Source: Microbacteriaceae bacterium PS02067
Lineage (GTDB): Bacteria; Actinomycetota; Actinomycetes; Actinomycetales; Microbacteriaceae
Assembly: GCA_029960085.1 (NCBI GenBank)
Contig: JASCPG010000015.1
Coordinates: 1 to 49,871, forward strand
DNA length: 49,871 nucleotides
Direction of reading: 5' to 3'
The position numbers and the translations under genes are program-made. Below, piece after piece: positions 19,909-29,361 of the stretch. Position 1 is the stretch's first letter. The number at the start of each line of letters is the position of its first letter. Under the pieces are notes generated by a model, which made no database searches, had not been told where the DNA came from, and saw only the letters and a list, made by a program, of their open reading frames with translations.

Positions 19909-21387
19909 ATGGCGTTTCCCGAGCTGTCCATGTCCACCGCTCCCCTGCCCACCGCCGACGCCGATGCGCTCGTGCTGGCGCTCCCCCCGCTCGACGCGGG
20001 GCGTGATGTCGGAGCACTGTCGGAATGGCCGGGCCTCGAGTCCGCGCTCGTCGGGCTCGGATTCACCGGGAGCCCCGCGTCGATCGTGCGCGTCCACCTG
20101 CCGGAGGTGACCGGCGTGCCGCTGCTCGTCGTCGGTACGGGCGCGGAGCCGGATGCCTCGACCCTGCGCGACGCCGTCGGTGCCGTCGTCCGGACCACCA
20201 CCGGGTACGCGCGGCTCGCGATCGCGGCGCCGGAGGCGGAGGACACCCTCTGGGAGGCCGTCGCCGAGGGCATCCTGCTCGGTGGCTACCGTTTCGACGA
20301 CTACAAGAAGGACGCGTCGCCGGCCCGTGCGACCGCCGTCACCCTGCACTGGGGGTCGGAGCCCGACGAGGGCACGCAGGGGCGGGTGCAGGCGGTCGCC
20401 GCCGCCGCCGCGCTCGTGAAGGACCTCGTCAACACCCCGGCGCAGTGGCTCGGCCCGCAGGATATGGCCGAGGCCTCGCTCGAGGCACTCGCCGGGCTGC
20501 CGGTGGACGTCACGGTGCTCGATGAGACGGAACTTGCCGAGCAGGGCTTCGGGGGCATCCTCGGGATCGGTCAGGGATCCGACCGCCCGCCGCGCCTCGT
20601 GCACCTCGACTACGCGCCCGAGGGTGCGACTCGCCACATCGCGCTCGTCGGCAAGGGCATCACGTTCGACACGGGTGGCCTGTCGCTGAAGAGCCCCGCG
20701 GGCATGGTCGGCATGAAGTTCGACATGGCGGGGGCCGCCACGGTGCTCGCGGTCGTCCGCGCCGCCGCCGAGTTGAGGCTCCCCGTCCGCGTGTCCGGGT
20801 GGCTGTGCCTCGCCGACAACATGCCGTCCGGGCGGGCGCTGCGCCCCGGCGACGTCGTGCGGATCGCCGACGGGTCGAGCGTCGAAGTCCTCAACACGGA
20901 TGCCGAGGGGCGCGTCGTCCTCGCCGACGGACTCGTCGCCGCCAGCCGCACGCACCCCGACGTCATCATCGACGTCGCGACGCTCACCGGTGCGATCATC
21001 GTCGCGCTCGGTCACCGCCACACCGGTGTCATGGGCAACGACGATCGGGTGGTCGGCGAGTACCTCGCGGCGGCGGAACGCGCGGGGGAACTCGCATGGC
21101 ACTTGCCCCTCCCCGCGCACATGGAGGACGAACTCGACTCCCCCATCGCCGACCTGCAGAACGCCAAGATCGGCGACACCTCGGGCGGATCGCTGTTCGC
21201 GGGGCTCTTCCTGCAGCGGTTCGTCGGCGCGGCATCCGACGAGCCGGAAGCGACCCCGATCCCCTGGGTGCACCTCGACATCGCCGGCAGTGGGTCCGCA
21301 AAGAGCGGTTTCGGAGCGACGGACAAGGGTCCGACCGCGGCAACCGTGCGAACCCTCCTCAGGTTCGTCGAAGGAGGCACGAGATGA
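19909..21387 (+). CDS. pepA: Leucyl aminopeptidase (M17 family)
   Basis: A 492-residue cytosolic, di-metal aminopeptidase that removes N-terminal residues from peptides. The catalytic domain shows GKGITFDTGGLSLK, with the metal-binding Lys and Asp, and the signature NTDAEGRVVLADGL. The N-terminal half is the usual macro-like domain. Its TGA overlaps the ATG of lpdA by 4 bp, so pepA, lpdA and probably sucB form one transcription unit. Confidence 0.94.
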   Translation: MAFPELSMSTAPLPTADADALVLALPPLDAGRDVGALSEWPGLESALVGLGFTGSPASIVRVHLPEVTGVPLLVVGTGAEPDASTLRDAVGAVVRTTTGYARLAIAAPEAEDTLWEAVAEGILLGGYRFDDYKKDASPARATAVTLHWGSEPDEGTQGRVQAVAAAAALVKDLVNTPAQWLGPQDMAEASLEALAGLPVDVTVLDETELAEQGFGGILGIGQGSDRPPRLVHLDYAPEGATRHIALVGKGITFDTGGLSLKSPAGMVGMKFDMAGAATVLAVVRAAAELRLPVRVSGWLCLADNMPSGRALRPGDVVRIADGSSVEVLNTDAEGRVVLADGLVAASRTHPDVIIDVATLTGAIIVALGHRHTGVMGNDDRVVGEYLAAAERAGELAWHLPLPAHMEDELDSPIADLQNAKIGDTSGGSLFAGLFLQRFVGAASDEPEATPIPWVHLDIAGSGSAKSGFGATDKGPTAATVRTLLRFVEGGTR

Positions 21388-22754
21388 GCGAGTACACGTC
21401 GGACGTCGTCGTCCTGGGCGGCGGGAGCGGCGGCTACGCCGCGGCGATCCGCGCCACCGAACTCGGAAAGAGCGTCGTCCTGATCGAGAAGGACACAGTG
21501 GGCGGGACGTGCCTGCACCGCGGATGCATCCCGACGAAGGCGCTGCTGCACGCGGCGGAGGTCGCCGACCATGTGCGCAGCGCCGCGAGTGTCGGCGTCT
21601 CCGCGACGTTCGCCGGAATCGACCCCGCCGCCGTGACGTCGTACCGCGAGGGCATCGTGGCGAAGAAGTTCAAGGGGCTCGAAGGGCTCCTGAAGGCACG
21701 TGGGATCACGGTGGTCGCGGGCACGGGACGCCTCCTCCCCGACCGCGGGGTGGCCGTCGGCGATGACGTCTACCGCGGCACGGATGTGATCCTCGCGACC
21801 GGCTCCTACAGTCGGAGCCTTCCCGGTCTCGAAATCGGGGGCCGCGTGATCACGAGCGAGGGCGCGCTCGCGCTCGACGTGGTTCCCGAGCGCGTCGTCA
21901 TCCTCGGCGGCGGCGTCATCGGCGTCGAGTTCGCGAGCGTGTGGCGCTCGTTCGGCGCGGAGGTGACGATCGTCGAGGCACTCGACCACCTCGTCCCGAA
22001 CGAGGACGTCGCTCTCAGCAAGGCCCTCGAGCGGGCGTATCGCAAGCGCGGGATCGTCGCGAAGCTGGGGGTCCGCTTCGCGGGCATCACGCAGACGGAT
22101 GCCGGTGTACAGGTGAGTCTCGAAGACGGCACCACGCTCGACGCCGACTACCTGCTCGTCGCCGTCGGACGTGGACCGGCGACGGCGGACCTCGGCTTCG
22201 AGGAGGCGGGTGTCGCGCTGGAGCGCGGCTTCGTCACGGTCGACGAGCGGCTGCAGACCACTGTGCCGCATGTCTGGGCGGTGGGCGACATCGTGCCGGG
22301 GCTCCAGCTCGCCCATCGCGGCTTCGCCCAGGGCATCTTCGCGGCGGAACAGCTGGCGGGCCTCGACCCGGTCCCCGTTCCCGAGGCATCCATCCCCCGC
22401 ATCACCTACTCGAGCCCGGAGGTCGCCTCCGTCGGCCTCACCGAGGCGCAGGCGCGTGGGATCCACGGCGACGGTGTGGCCGTCTACGAGTACAACCTGG
22501 CGGGCAACGGCAAGAGCGAGATCCTCGGGACGGCGGGCATCGTGAAGGTCGTCCGCGCCGCCGAGGGGCCGATCCTGGGCGTCCACCTCATCGGCGACCG
22601 CGTCGGCGAACTCATCACCGAGGGGCAGCTCGCCGTCGCCTGGGAGGCGCATCCCGAAGACCTCGCGCCGCTCATCCACGCGCACCCGACGCAGAGCGAA
22701 GCGCTCGGTGAGGTGTTCCTCGCCCTGGCAGGCAAGCCCCTGCACGCACTCTGA
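21384..22754 (+). CDS. lpdA: Dihydrolipoyl dehydrogenase (E3)
   Basis: The 456-residue flavoprotein E3 subunit reoxidises dihydrolipoamide of 2-oxo acid dehydrogenase complexes with NAD+. The N-terminal FAD site is VVLGGGSGGYAAAIRA. The redox disulfide is in GGTCLHRGCIPTK, the NAD site is VVILGGGVIGVEFASVW, and the C-terminal His-Glu pair is in HAHPTQSE. It overlaps pepA by 4 bp and is followed after 64 bp by sucB, whose product it should serve. Confidence 0.95.
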   Translation: MSEYTSDVVVLGGGSGGYAAAIRATELGKSVVLIEKDTVGGTCLHRGCIPTKALLHAAEVADHVRSAASVGVSATFAGIDPAAVTSYREGIVAKKFKGLEGLLKARGITVVAGTGRLLPDRGVAVGDDVYRGTDVILATGSYSRSLPGLEIGGRVITSEGALALDVVPERVVILGGGVIGVEFASVWRSFGAEVTIVEALDHLVPNEDVALSKALERAYRKRGIVAKLGVRFAGITQTDAGVQVSLEDGTTLDADYLLVAVGRGPATADLGFEEAGVALERGFVTVDERLQTTVPHVWAVGDIVPGLQLAHRGFAQGIFAAEQLAGLDPVPVPEASIPRITYSSPEVASVGLTEAQARGIHGDGVAVYEYNLAGNGKSEILGTAGIVKVVRAAEGPILGVHLIGDRVGELITEGQLAVAWEAHPEDLAPLIHAHPTQSEALGEVFLALAGKPLHAL

Positions 22755-22818
22755 CACCGGCCACGTGCGCGGGTCACTAAGCTAGAACGACATCGGACTT
22801 TCTGAAGGAGACACAGTC

Positions 22819-24522
22819 ATGAGCACATCCGTGGTCCTCCCCGCGCTCGGCGAGAGCGTCACCGAGGGAACGGTCACCCGTTGGCTCAAGAAGGTCGGTG
22901 ACACGATCCAGGCCGACGAAGGTCTGCTCGAGATCTCGACCGACAAGGTCGACACCGAGATCCCGTCGCCCGTAAGCGGTGTGATCGAGGAGATCCTCGT
23001 GCAGGAGGACGAGACCGTCGAGGTCGGCGCCGTCCTGGCGAAGATCGGCGACGGGTCGGGCGCGCCCGCTGCGGGTGATGCACCCGCAGCCGAGGCTCCT
23101 GCCGTCGAGCAGCCCGCCGCCGTCGAGACCCCCGCGCCCGAGCAGGCGGAACCGGCTGAGGCTCCCGCTGCGGCGGCTCCGAGCGCCCCGGCGCCGTCGG
23201 GCGACGCCAAGGATGTCGTGCTCCCCGAACTCGGCGAGAGCGTCACCGAGGGAACCGTCACCCGTTGGCTCAAGGCCGTCGGAGATGACGTCGCCGTCGA
23301 CGAGCCGCTGCTGGAGATCTCGACCGATAAGGTCGACACCGAGATCCCGTCGCCGGTCGCCGGCACGCTGCAGGAGATCGTCGTCGGTGAGGATGAGACC
23401 GTCGCCGTGGGCGCGGTGCTCGCGCGCATCGGCTCCGGCGCCGCTCCCGCAGCAGCCGCCCCCGCTCCCGTCGAGGCGGCTCCCGCGCCGGCGGCTCCCG
23501 CTGCACCGGCTCCCGTTGCTGCGGCACCGGCCGCAGCCCCTGCACCTGCCGCCCCGGCCCCCGCGGCTCCCGCTGCCGCCGCCCCCGCGCTTGCAGTCGA
23601 CGACGACGTCACGACCTATGTCACCCCGCTCGTGCGCCGCCTCGCGCAGCAGCAGGGCGTGGACCTCGCAACGGTCACGGGCACGGGCGTGGGCGGTCGC
23701 ATCCGCAAGGAAGATGTCCTGAAGGCCGCCGAGGCTGCCAGCGCCGCACCCGCGGCCACTCCCGCCGCTGCGGCCGCACCTGCAGCGCTCGCGCTGGAGG
23801 TGTCGCCTCTGCGCGGCACGACGCAGCCGATGTCGCGACTGCGGAAGGTCCTCGCCGAGCGCGCCGTGGCCTCGATGCAGCAGACGGCGCAGCTCACCAC
23901 CGTCGTCAAGGTCGATGTCACCAAGGTCGCGGCCTACCGCTCGGCCGTGCAGAACGACTTCGTCGCGAAGACGGGCGGCAAGCTGTCGTTCCTGCCGTTC
24001 TTCGTCCTCGCTGCCGCGGAGGCGCTGCAGACGTTCCCCGTGATCAACGCGACCGTCAACGGCACCGACATCGTCTACCCGGCGACCGAGAACATCTCGA
24101 TCGCGGTCGACACCGAGCGCGGGCTGCTCACGCCGGTGCTGCGCGACGCCGGCGCCAAGACGCTGGCCGGCATCTCCTCCGAGATCGCCGACCTCGCGGC
24201 CCGCACGCGTGACAACAAGCTGAAGCCCGACGAGCTCGCCGGTGGCACGTTCACGGTGACGAACACGGGTTCGCGCGGTGCGCTGTTCGACACGCCCGTC
24301 GTGTTCCTGCCGCAGTCCGCGATCCTCGGCACGGGCGCGGTCGTCAAGGAGCCGGGCGTCGTGAAGGTGGACGGTGTGGAGGCCATCGCCGTCCGCTCGT
24401 ACGTCTACCTCGCGCTGTCGTACGACCACCGCATCGTCGACGGTGCGGATGCCGCGCGCTTCCTCGGCGCCGTGAAGGCGCGCCTCGAGGCGGCCGACTT
24501 CGGGCCTCAGCTCGGCATCTGA
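22819..24522 (+). CDS. sucB: 2-oxo acid dehydrogenase E2 (dihydrolipoyl succinyltransferase)
   Basis: The 567-residue E2 transfers acyl groups from lipoate to CoA. There are two lipoyl domains, each with the lipoylated Lys in [14 protein letters not shown] (about residues 44 and 171). Long Ala/Pro linkers follow, then an E3/E1-binding domain ([16 protein letters not shown] to GRIRKEDVL) and a catalytic domain ending [16 protein letters not shown] with the active-site His. Annotation as SucB follows usual practice in Microbacteriaceae, but a pyruvate-type E2 is not excluded. A GAAGGAG ribosome binding site precedes the ATG, and a strong terminator follows at 24,534. Confidence 0.92.
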   Translation: MSTSVVLPALGESVTEGTVTRWLKKVGDTIQADEGLLEISTDKVDTEIPSPVSGVIEEILVQEDETVEVGAVLAKIGDGSGAPAAGDAPAAEAPAVEQPAAVETPAPEQAEPAEAPAAAAPSAPAPSGDAKDVVLPELGESVTEGTVTRWLKAVGDDVAVDEPLLEISTDKVDTEIPSPVAGTLQEIVVGEDETVAVGAVLARIGSGAAPAAAAPAPVEAAPAPAAPAAPAPVAAAPAAAPAPAAPAPAAPAAAAPALAVDDDVTTYVTPLVRRLAQQQGVDLATVTGTGVGGRIRKEDVLKAAEAASAAPAATPAAAAAPAALALEVSPLRGTTQPMSRLRKVLAERAVASMQQTAQLTTVVKVDVTKVAAYRSAVQNDFVAKTGGKLSFLPFFVLAAAEALQTFPVINATVNGTDIVYPATENISIAVDTERGLLTPVLRDAGAKTLAGISSEIADLAARTRDNKLKPDELAGGTFTVTNTGSRGALFDTPVVFLPQSAILGTGAVVKEPGVVKVDGVEAIAVRSYVYLALSYDHRIVDGADAARFLGAVKARLEAADFGPQLGI

Positions 24523-24531
24523 CCCCACCGA

Positions 24532-25947
24532 TCATGGCTGGTCCGCGACGTCGTACACGTCGCGGACCAGCCATTTTCCGTCGGCGCTGACGAGCACGAG
24601 GATCTGCGGCGGGGAGTCCGGTGCCTCGACGCGGAACACCGTCACTCCCCCGTACTCGTCGAGGAGCGTCGTCGTCGATCGCGCATCCGAGAGGGCGACG
24701 CCCGACGGTGGCTGCCTCGCCGGATCCTCCAGCACCCCTTCGCACGCGGCGCGGTCGCCGGCGCAGGCGCGAAGGGCCCGCAGCGCCGCCGACGCGATCG
24801 CCGTCGGCTCGTTCTGAGCAGCGGGTTCCGTCGGCGTCCCCGTCGAGGGTTCCGCGTCGCCGCCGGGCCCGGCCGGGTTCGGAACCGGAGTCGAGGGCGT
24901 CGGTGAGGAGGCATCCGTCATCGCCGCGGGTCGGGCATCGGCGGGATCCGAGCCTCCGGGCCAGAGCAGACCGACGGTGATCACGACCGCGGCCGCCCCC
25001 ACGGCGACGAACAGCGGCGCCCGGCGGCGCGGCGCCGGAGCGGGCGTATCGGTCGGCGTGTGCGCGGGCGAGCGGATCCGGGCCTTCGCCTCCGGATCGG
25101 TTCGCGACATCGCCCGCGCCTCGGTCCGCGTCTTCGCGGCGGACTCGCTCCGTGAGTCCGTGCGTGCAGGACGCTGCGCCTGCCGCTCCCGCCACCGATC
25201 GATGACGAGTGACGGCGCCGTGAGCAGCGCACGCCGCGCTTCACGCAGCCGGTGTGCCCAGCCCTCGTCGGCGAACCGCTCCGTCCACGTCTCGATGGGG
25301 GTGTCGCGACGCAGCGTGGTCGCGCGCAACGGCGCGACATCTTCTGAGAGCCCCCGCGGTTCTGCGGCATCGATCTGACAGGGGTCGGCAGCGGCGAAGA
25401 GCCGGTCCTCGCACGCGTCTGCGGCGCCGCTCGACCATCGTGGCTCCGCGATCAGCCGCGTGGTCGCGGCAAGTGCCTCTCGGAGTTCGGATCGAGCGCT
25501 GGCGGCAAGGCGATCGAGGATCGCCTGGGCTTCGACGATCCAGTCGCCGCTCGCGGTCGGGGCGAGCACGGGGCGCCCCGAAGCGTCGATCCACCAGGAC
25601 CCCGTGTCGAACCCGTGCGCTCGCGCCTCCGCGGCGGCGCGCAGGAGGCTGACGCCGATGGTGACGCACGCTCCCGGTGCGACGGTCGACTGCACCACTT
25701 CGATCAGGCGACGCGTACACGGGACGAACACCGCCTCGAGGCCCGTCGGCGTGCGCGACAGCTCACGGGGCATGAGGAGGTTGCCGTCGGGGTCGCAACG
25801 CCAGAGCTCGTCCGGCACGTGCGTGACGTCGACGTGCACGGCCGGCGATTGTCCCCCGTGCAACCGCCCCGCGAACGGCGTCTCGTCTGCGCTCAGGCGG
25901 CGGAGCATGGGCGAGGTGTCGAGGAGCGAAACCGACGAGGGAGTCAT
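24532..25947 (-). CDS. Hypothetical single-pass membrane protein, possibly kinase-derived
   Basis: About 471 residues that I do not recognise as a named family. The N-terminal 230 residues are globular, ending in a basic stretch rich in Arg/Thr/Ala. One membrane helix (APLFVAVGAAAVVITVGLLW, about residues 308-328) follows, then a Pro/Thr/Ala linker and a small C-terminal domain (VTVFRVEAPDSPPQILVLV). This is the plan of actinobacterial Ser/Thr kinases. The segment GSWWIDASGRPVLAP vaguely recalls a catalytic loop, but the catalytic Asp-Asn and DFG are missing. It may be a pseudokinase remnant. The start at 25,947 is uncertain. Confidence 0.6.
   Translation of the reverse strand: MTPSSVSLLDTSPMLRRLSADETPFAGRLHGGQSPAVHVDVTHVPDELWRCDPDGNLLMPRELSRTPTGLEAVFVPCTRRLIEVVQSTVAPGACVTIGVSLLRAAAEARAHGFDTGSWWIDASGRPVLAPTASGDWIVEAQAILDRLAASARSELREALAATTRLIAEPRWSSGAADACEDRLFAAADPCQIDAAEPRGLSEDVAPLRATTLRRDTPIETWTERFADEGWAHRLREARRALLTAPSLVIDRWRERQAQRPARTDSRSESAAKTRTEARAMSRTDPEAKARIRSPAHTPTDTPAPAPRRRAPLFVAVGAAAVVITVGLLWPGGSDPADARPAAMTDASSPTPSTPVPNPAGPGGDAEPSTGTPTEPAAQNEPTAIASAALRALRACAGDRAACEGVLEDPARQPPSGVALSDARSTTTLLDEYGGVTVFRVEAPDSPPQILVLVSADGKWLVRDVYDVADQP
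24534..24574 (+). terminator. Rho-independent terminator of lpdA-sucB, inside the convergent gene's 3' end
   Basis: The 18-bp arms (24,534-24,551 and 24,557-24,574) are perfect complements with a 5-nt loop and are followed by TTT on the plus strand. This is a textbook terminator 11 bp after the sucB stop. The same bases encode the last residues (WLVRDVYDVADQP) of the convergent gene at 24,532-25,947. Confidence 0.85.
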
Positions 25948-26076
25948 GCCGCCGAGTCTCGTCGTCCTTCCGCCCCTCACGACCGCGAGCTGAGCGTTCT
26001 GGGGAGAACCCGCGCAGATCGCCCCGTGTGGAGGAGTCGGTGATGAGGATACGAGCTCGACGGTAGGCTAGTCCCT

Positions 26077-26787
26077 ATGGCATCCCGCAGTTCCGCGCCC
26101 GAGAAGCGCCCCGGATTCTTCGCGCAGCTGCGCTCGCTCTACACCTTCACGAAGGCCGAGTACACCTGGCTGCCGTGGGCGCTCATCGGCGCCGTCGTCG
26201 TCGGCGCCGGGCTCGGCGTGCTGATCGGGTTCCTCCTGCCGCCTGTACAGGTGTGGAGCGTCATCCTGTGGGGCTTCACGGGCCTCATGTTCGGCGTCCT
26301 GGGGGCGATGATCTTCCTCACGCGGCTCTCCACGCGCGCGATGTACCGGAAGCTCGACGGGATGCCCGGAGCCTCCGGGCACGTGCTGTCCACGTCGCTC
26401 GGGCGCAACTGGGTCGCCTCGGACATGCCCGTCGGGGTCAACCCGAAGTCACAGGATGCCGTGTACCGCGTCGTCGGGCGCGGTGGCGTCGTCATCGTCG
26501 CGGAGGGCGCTCGCGGGCGCCTCACGCGCCTCGTCAACGACGAGAAGATGAAGGTGCAGCGCGTGGCATCCGGGGTGCCGATCAACGTCATCTACGTCGG
26601 TCACGACGAGGGCGATGTCGCGATCTCGAAGCTTTCGTCGACGATCAAGTCGCTGCCGAAGACCGTCGACCGCACCACGATGGCAGCCGTCGTCAAGCGC
26701 GTCGAGTCGGTGTCGCAGTCGGTGACGTCGCTGCCGATCCCGAAGGGGATCGACCCGATGCGCGCCCGCGCGCCGCGCCCCCGCTGA
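26077..26787 (+). CDS. DUF4191 family membrane protein
   Basis: A 236-residue protein. The N-terminal segment FFAQLRSLYTFTKAEYTWL precedes two membrane helices (about residues 30-85) and a cytoplasmic domain with VYRVVGRGGVVIVAEG and a C-terminal Arg-rich tail. This fits DUF4191, an actinobacterial family of unknown function commonly encoded near glnA and an RDD protein gene, as here. The start ATG lies 13 bp from a TAGGCT that may be part of a -10 element, so the message may have almost no leader. Confidence 0.88.
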   Translation: MASRSSAPEKRPGFFAQLRSLYTFTKAEYTWLPWALIGAVVVGAGLGVLIGFLLPPVQVWSVILWGFTGLMFGVLGAMIFLTRLSTRAMYRKLDGMPGASGHVLSTSLGRNWVASDMPVGVNPKSQDAVYRVVGRGGVVIVAEGARGRLTRLVNDEKMKVQRVASGVPINVIYVGHDEGDVAISKLSSTIKSLPKTVDRTTMAAVVKRVESVSQSVTSLPIPKGIDPMRARAPRPR

Positions 26788-26834
26788 CGCCGCCTGCCCG
26801 CCGCGATCGACCGCTATCGACTGACTGAGCGCGG

Positions 26835-27236
26835 TCAGCCTCGCAGGAGCACCGTGCCGGCTGCCTTGTCGTGCAGGCCGCGCTGATCGGGATCCCAGAT
26901 CACCGCGGGGATCACGAGGCACAGGAGCGCCGTACGCACGACCGGTCGCCAGAGACCCACCCAGCCGCCCCCGACGAGCTGCAGACGCATGCCGAGCAGG
27001 CGGTGACCCGGGCTGCCGCCGAGCGTCGGCAGGAACACCAGCTGCACCGCGGCGAACACCGCGAGGGTCGCGAGAGAGTCGTAGGCGAAGAAGGCGATCG
27101 ACACCACGACGGCGCATGCCCAGTCGATCGCGAGCGCCGCGATGCGACGGCCAGGCCGCGCGATGCTGCCCTGACCGGATGCCGGAAGGCCCAGACGCGC
27201 GCCGGGGTACGGGTTCTCTCGTGCGTCGTCCGTCAC
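26835..27236 (-). CDS. RDD family membrane protein
   Basis: A 133-residue protein. [21 protein letters not shown] begins the first membrane helix and contains the conserved Arg and Asp. A second hydrophobic segment follows ([15 protein letters not shown]), then [15 protein letters not shown], which is the family's G-S-P-G-K/H-x-x-x-G signature. The RDD family has no single function; some members transport ions or compatible solutes. It is divergent from glnA, with which it shares a 130-bp upstream region that holds a GlnR box. Confidence 0.88.
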   Translation of the reverse strand: MTDDARENPYPGARLGLPASGQGSIARPGRRIAALAIDWACAVVVSIAFFAYDSLATLAVFAAVQLVFLPTLGGSPGHRLLGMRLQLVGGGWVGLWRPVVRTALLCLVIPAVIWDPDQRGLHDKAAGTVLLRG

Positions 27237-27259
27237 CGCATCAGCCTACCGGCGTGGTC

Positions 27260-27275
27260 GTAACATGCCCGAAAC
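27260..27275 (+). promoter_or_regulatory. GlnR box upstream of glnA
   Basis: GTAAC-N6-GAAAC is an exact match to the a-b half-site pair of the actinobacterial GlnR box. It lies 92 bp upstream of the glnA ATG. A GATACT at 27,282-27,287 could be the -10 element, with the box overlapping the -35 and spacer. Nitrogen control of glnA by GlnR is well known in actinobacteria; action at this site is inferred. Confidence 0.65.
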
Positions 27276-27366
27276 ACGCGAGATACTGGGGAGCAACCCT
27301 CCCCCGCTAGCGTCGAGCCGAGCCCGCTTTCGTCGGGCACGTTCCACACCCGATCTTGGAGACTCC

Positions 27367-28791
27367 ATGTTCAAAGATTCATCCGAGGTGCTGAAGTTCA
27401 TCAAGGACGAGGACGTCAAGTTCCTCGACATCCGTTTCACGGACCTGCCTGGTGTGCAGCAGCACTTCAACATTCCCGCTTCGACGGTCGACGAGGAGTT
27501 CTTCACCGTCGGTCAGCTGTTCGACGGCTCGTCGATCCGTGGCTTCGCGAACATCCACGAGTCGGACATGCAGCTGATCCCGGACGTGTCGACGGCCTAC
27601 CTCGACCAGTTCCGTGAGGCCAAGACGCTCGTCATGGTCTTCGACATCTACAACCCGCGCAATGGCGAGATCTATTCGAAGGACCCGCGTCAGGTCGCCA
27701 AGAAGGCGGAGAAGTACCTCGCCTCGACCGGCATCGCCGACACGGCGTTCTTCGCCCCCGAGGCCGAGTTCTACATCTTCGACGACGTGCGCTACGAAGT
27801 CAGCCAGAACGCCTCGTTCTACTCGGTCGACTCCGAGGAGGGCGCCTGGAACACGGGCCGCACCGAAGAGGGCGGCAACCTCGCCAACAAGACCCCGTAC
27901 AAGGGCGGCTACTTCCCGGTCTCGCCCGTCGACAAGACGGCCGACCTCCGCGACGACATCTCGCTGCACCTCATCGAGGCGGGCCTCATCCTTGAGCGCG
28001 CCCACCACGAGGTCGGCACGGGTGGCCAGCAGGAGATCAACTACCGCTTCGACACGATGGTGCACGCGGCCGACGACATCCTGAAGTTCAAGTACATCGT
28101 CAAGAACGTCGCCGAGCAGTGGGGCAAGGTCGCGACCTTCATGCCGAAGCCGCTCTTCGGTGACAACGGCTCGGGCATGCATACGCACCAGTCGCTGTGG
28201 CTCGACGGCAAGCCCCTCTTCTACGACGAGAAGGGCTACGGCGGGCTGTCCGACACGGCGCGCTGGTACATCGGCGGCCTCCTCGCGCACGCTCCCGCGG
28301 TGCTCGCGTTCACGAACCCGACGCTGAACTCGTACAAGCGCCTGGTCAAGGGCTACGAGGCTCCGGTCAACCTGGTCTACTCGGCCGGCAACCGCTCCGC
28401 CGCGATCCGCATCCCGATCACGGGCTCGAACCCGAAGGCCAAGCGCATCGAGTTCCGCGCGCCGGATGCCTCGGGCAACCCCTACCTCGCCTTCGCCGCG
28501 CAGATGATGGCGGGCCTCGACGGCATCAAGAACCGCATCGAGCCGCACGAGCCGGTAGACAAGGACCTGTACGAGCTTCCCCCCGAGGAGGCGAAGAACA
28601 TCCCGCAGGTTCCGAACTCGCTGCTCGACTCGCTCGAGGCGCTGCGCGCCGACCACGAGTTCCTGCTCGCGGGCGGCGTGTTCACGCCGGAGCTCATCGA
28701 GACCTGGATCGAGTACAAGATCGAGAACGAGATCAAGCCGCTCGCCGCGCGCCCGCACCCGTTCGAGTACGAGCTGTACTTCGGGGTCTGA
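27367..28791 (+). CDS. glnA: Glutamine synthetase, type I
   Basis: A 474-residue dodecameric enzyme making glutamine from glutamate, ammonia and ATP. Landmarks are FDGSSIRGF near residue 57, [12 protein letters not shown] (metal Glu), [38 protein letters not shown] and [14 protein letters not shown]. Tyr near residue 402 in [10 protein letters not shown] is in the position of the adenylylation site, so GlnE control is likely. This is the main actinobacterial GlnA1 type. A GlnR box lies upstream and two hairpins follow. Confidence 0.97.
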   Translation: MFKDSSEVLKFIKDEDVKFLDIRFTDLPGVQQHFNIPASTVDEEFFTVGQLFDGSSIRGFANIHESDMQLIPDVSTAYLDQFREAKTLVMVFDIYNPRNGEIYSKDPRQVAKKAEKYLASTGIADTAFFAPEAEFYIFDDVRYEVSQNASFYSVDSEEGAWNTGRTEEGGNLANKTPYKGGYFPVSPVDKTADLRDDISLHLIEAGLILERAHHEVGTGGQQEINYRFDTMVHAADDILKFKYIVKNVAEQWGKVATFMPKPLFGDNGSGMHTHQSLWLDGKPLFYDEKGYGGLSDTARWYIGGLLAHAPAVLAFTNPTLNSYKRLVKGYEAPVNLVYSAGNRSAAIRIPITGSNPKAKRIEFRAPDASGNPYLAFAAQMMAGLDGIKNRIEPHEPVDKDLYELPPEEAKNIPQVPNSLLDSLEALRADHEFLLAGGVFTPELIETWIEYKIENEIKPLAARPHPFEYELYFGV

Positions 28792-28803
28792 TTCCGGGAG
28801 GCC

Positions 28804-28877
28804 CTCAGAGCCACGCTTCCGGTCTCTGAGCCCAGCAATTCACTGAGCCCCAGGCGGCAGATGCCGTCTGGGGCTCA
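28804..28877 (+). terminator. Double hairpin terminator after glnA
   Basis: A 7-bp stem (28,804-28,830) is followed by a much stronger hairpin (28,843-28,877). The latter has an 11-bp perfect outer stem (CTGAGCCCCAG) and a 5-bp inner stem, then TCTATCTCT. The second is the likely terminator. It also marks the end of the conserved core chromosome in this window. Confidence 0.8.
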
Positions 28878-29085
28878 GTCTATCTCTGGACGTTTGCGGA
28901 CGGCTACGGGGAGTAAACGGACAGGTTTTCGGACAGTGCGGGTGACCGCTTTCGCTCACGCGGAGTGATGGCCGGGAAAGGGAAGCGAGAAAATATGGGT
29001 GTGTGAGTTCCACGGCACCGACTACGAACGTCCGCCCCAGCAATAGAGCCCATCGGCTTTGCACCTGGCCGCGCCATCGCGGAAT
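28878..29085. other. Non-coding junction between glnA and the IS remnant
   Basis: I find no convincing gene here. The motif CGGAC occurs three times within about 40 bp (28,895-28,940), twice as CGGACAG, and CCGC...GCGG forms a short dyad near 28,950. These could be recombinase or integration-site relics, but no partner copy was seen elsewhere. Base composition is lower in GC than in the flanks. Confidence 0.4.
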
Positions 29086-29361
29086 CTAGAGGGGCCGGTA
29101 GCTTCCCTCGCCGTTCGCGACCTCCAGCGGAACGGTCACGCCGGCGCATACGTCGTCGCTGCGGCCGAGCTTCTGATCCCAGAACACCCGCTCGATCTCT
29201 AGGATCAACTCTGCGTCGGCGACCGCCCGCGCGGATGCTGGCCTCGCTTTGAACGCATAGTAACCGGACGGGGCGATCGGCACGGCGTGCTCGGTGAGCA
29301 CGCGGCAGATCGGCTCGACCCCGAACCGGTCACGATGATCGTCGATGAACTGAACTACCAC
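29086..29361 (-). pseudogene. IS3-type transposase OrfB, N-terminal fragment
   Basis: Starts at GTG 29,361 with VVQFIDDHRDRFGVEPICRV, then APSGYYAFKARP, and reaches IERVFWDQK. That is the usual N-terminus of IS3 OrfB before the catalytic domain. After about residue 62 it departs from the family and runs to a stop at 29,086 through unrelated sequence. The whole DDE catalytic domain is missing. Confidence 0.8.

Noticed and set aside
28878..29085. Left attachment site of an integrative element using tRNA-Ala
   Set aside because: I compared the tRNA 3' end by eye with this stretch and found no repeat longer than a few bases, and there is no integrase gene in the window.
28840..29149. Short minus-strand frames between glnA and the IS remnant
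   Set aside because: No ribosome binding sites, no recognisable motifs and they run through the glnA terminator hairpin.
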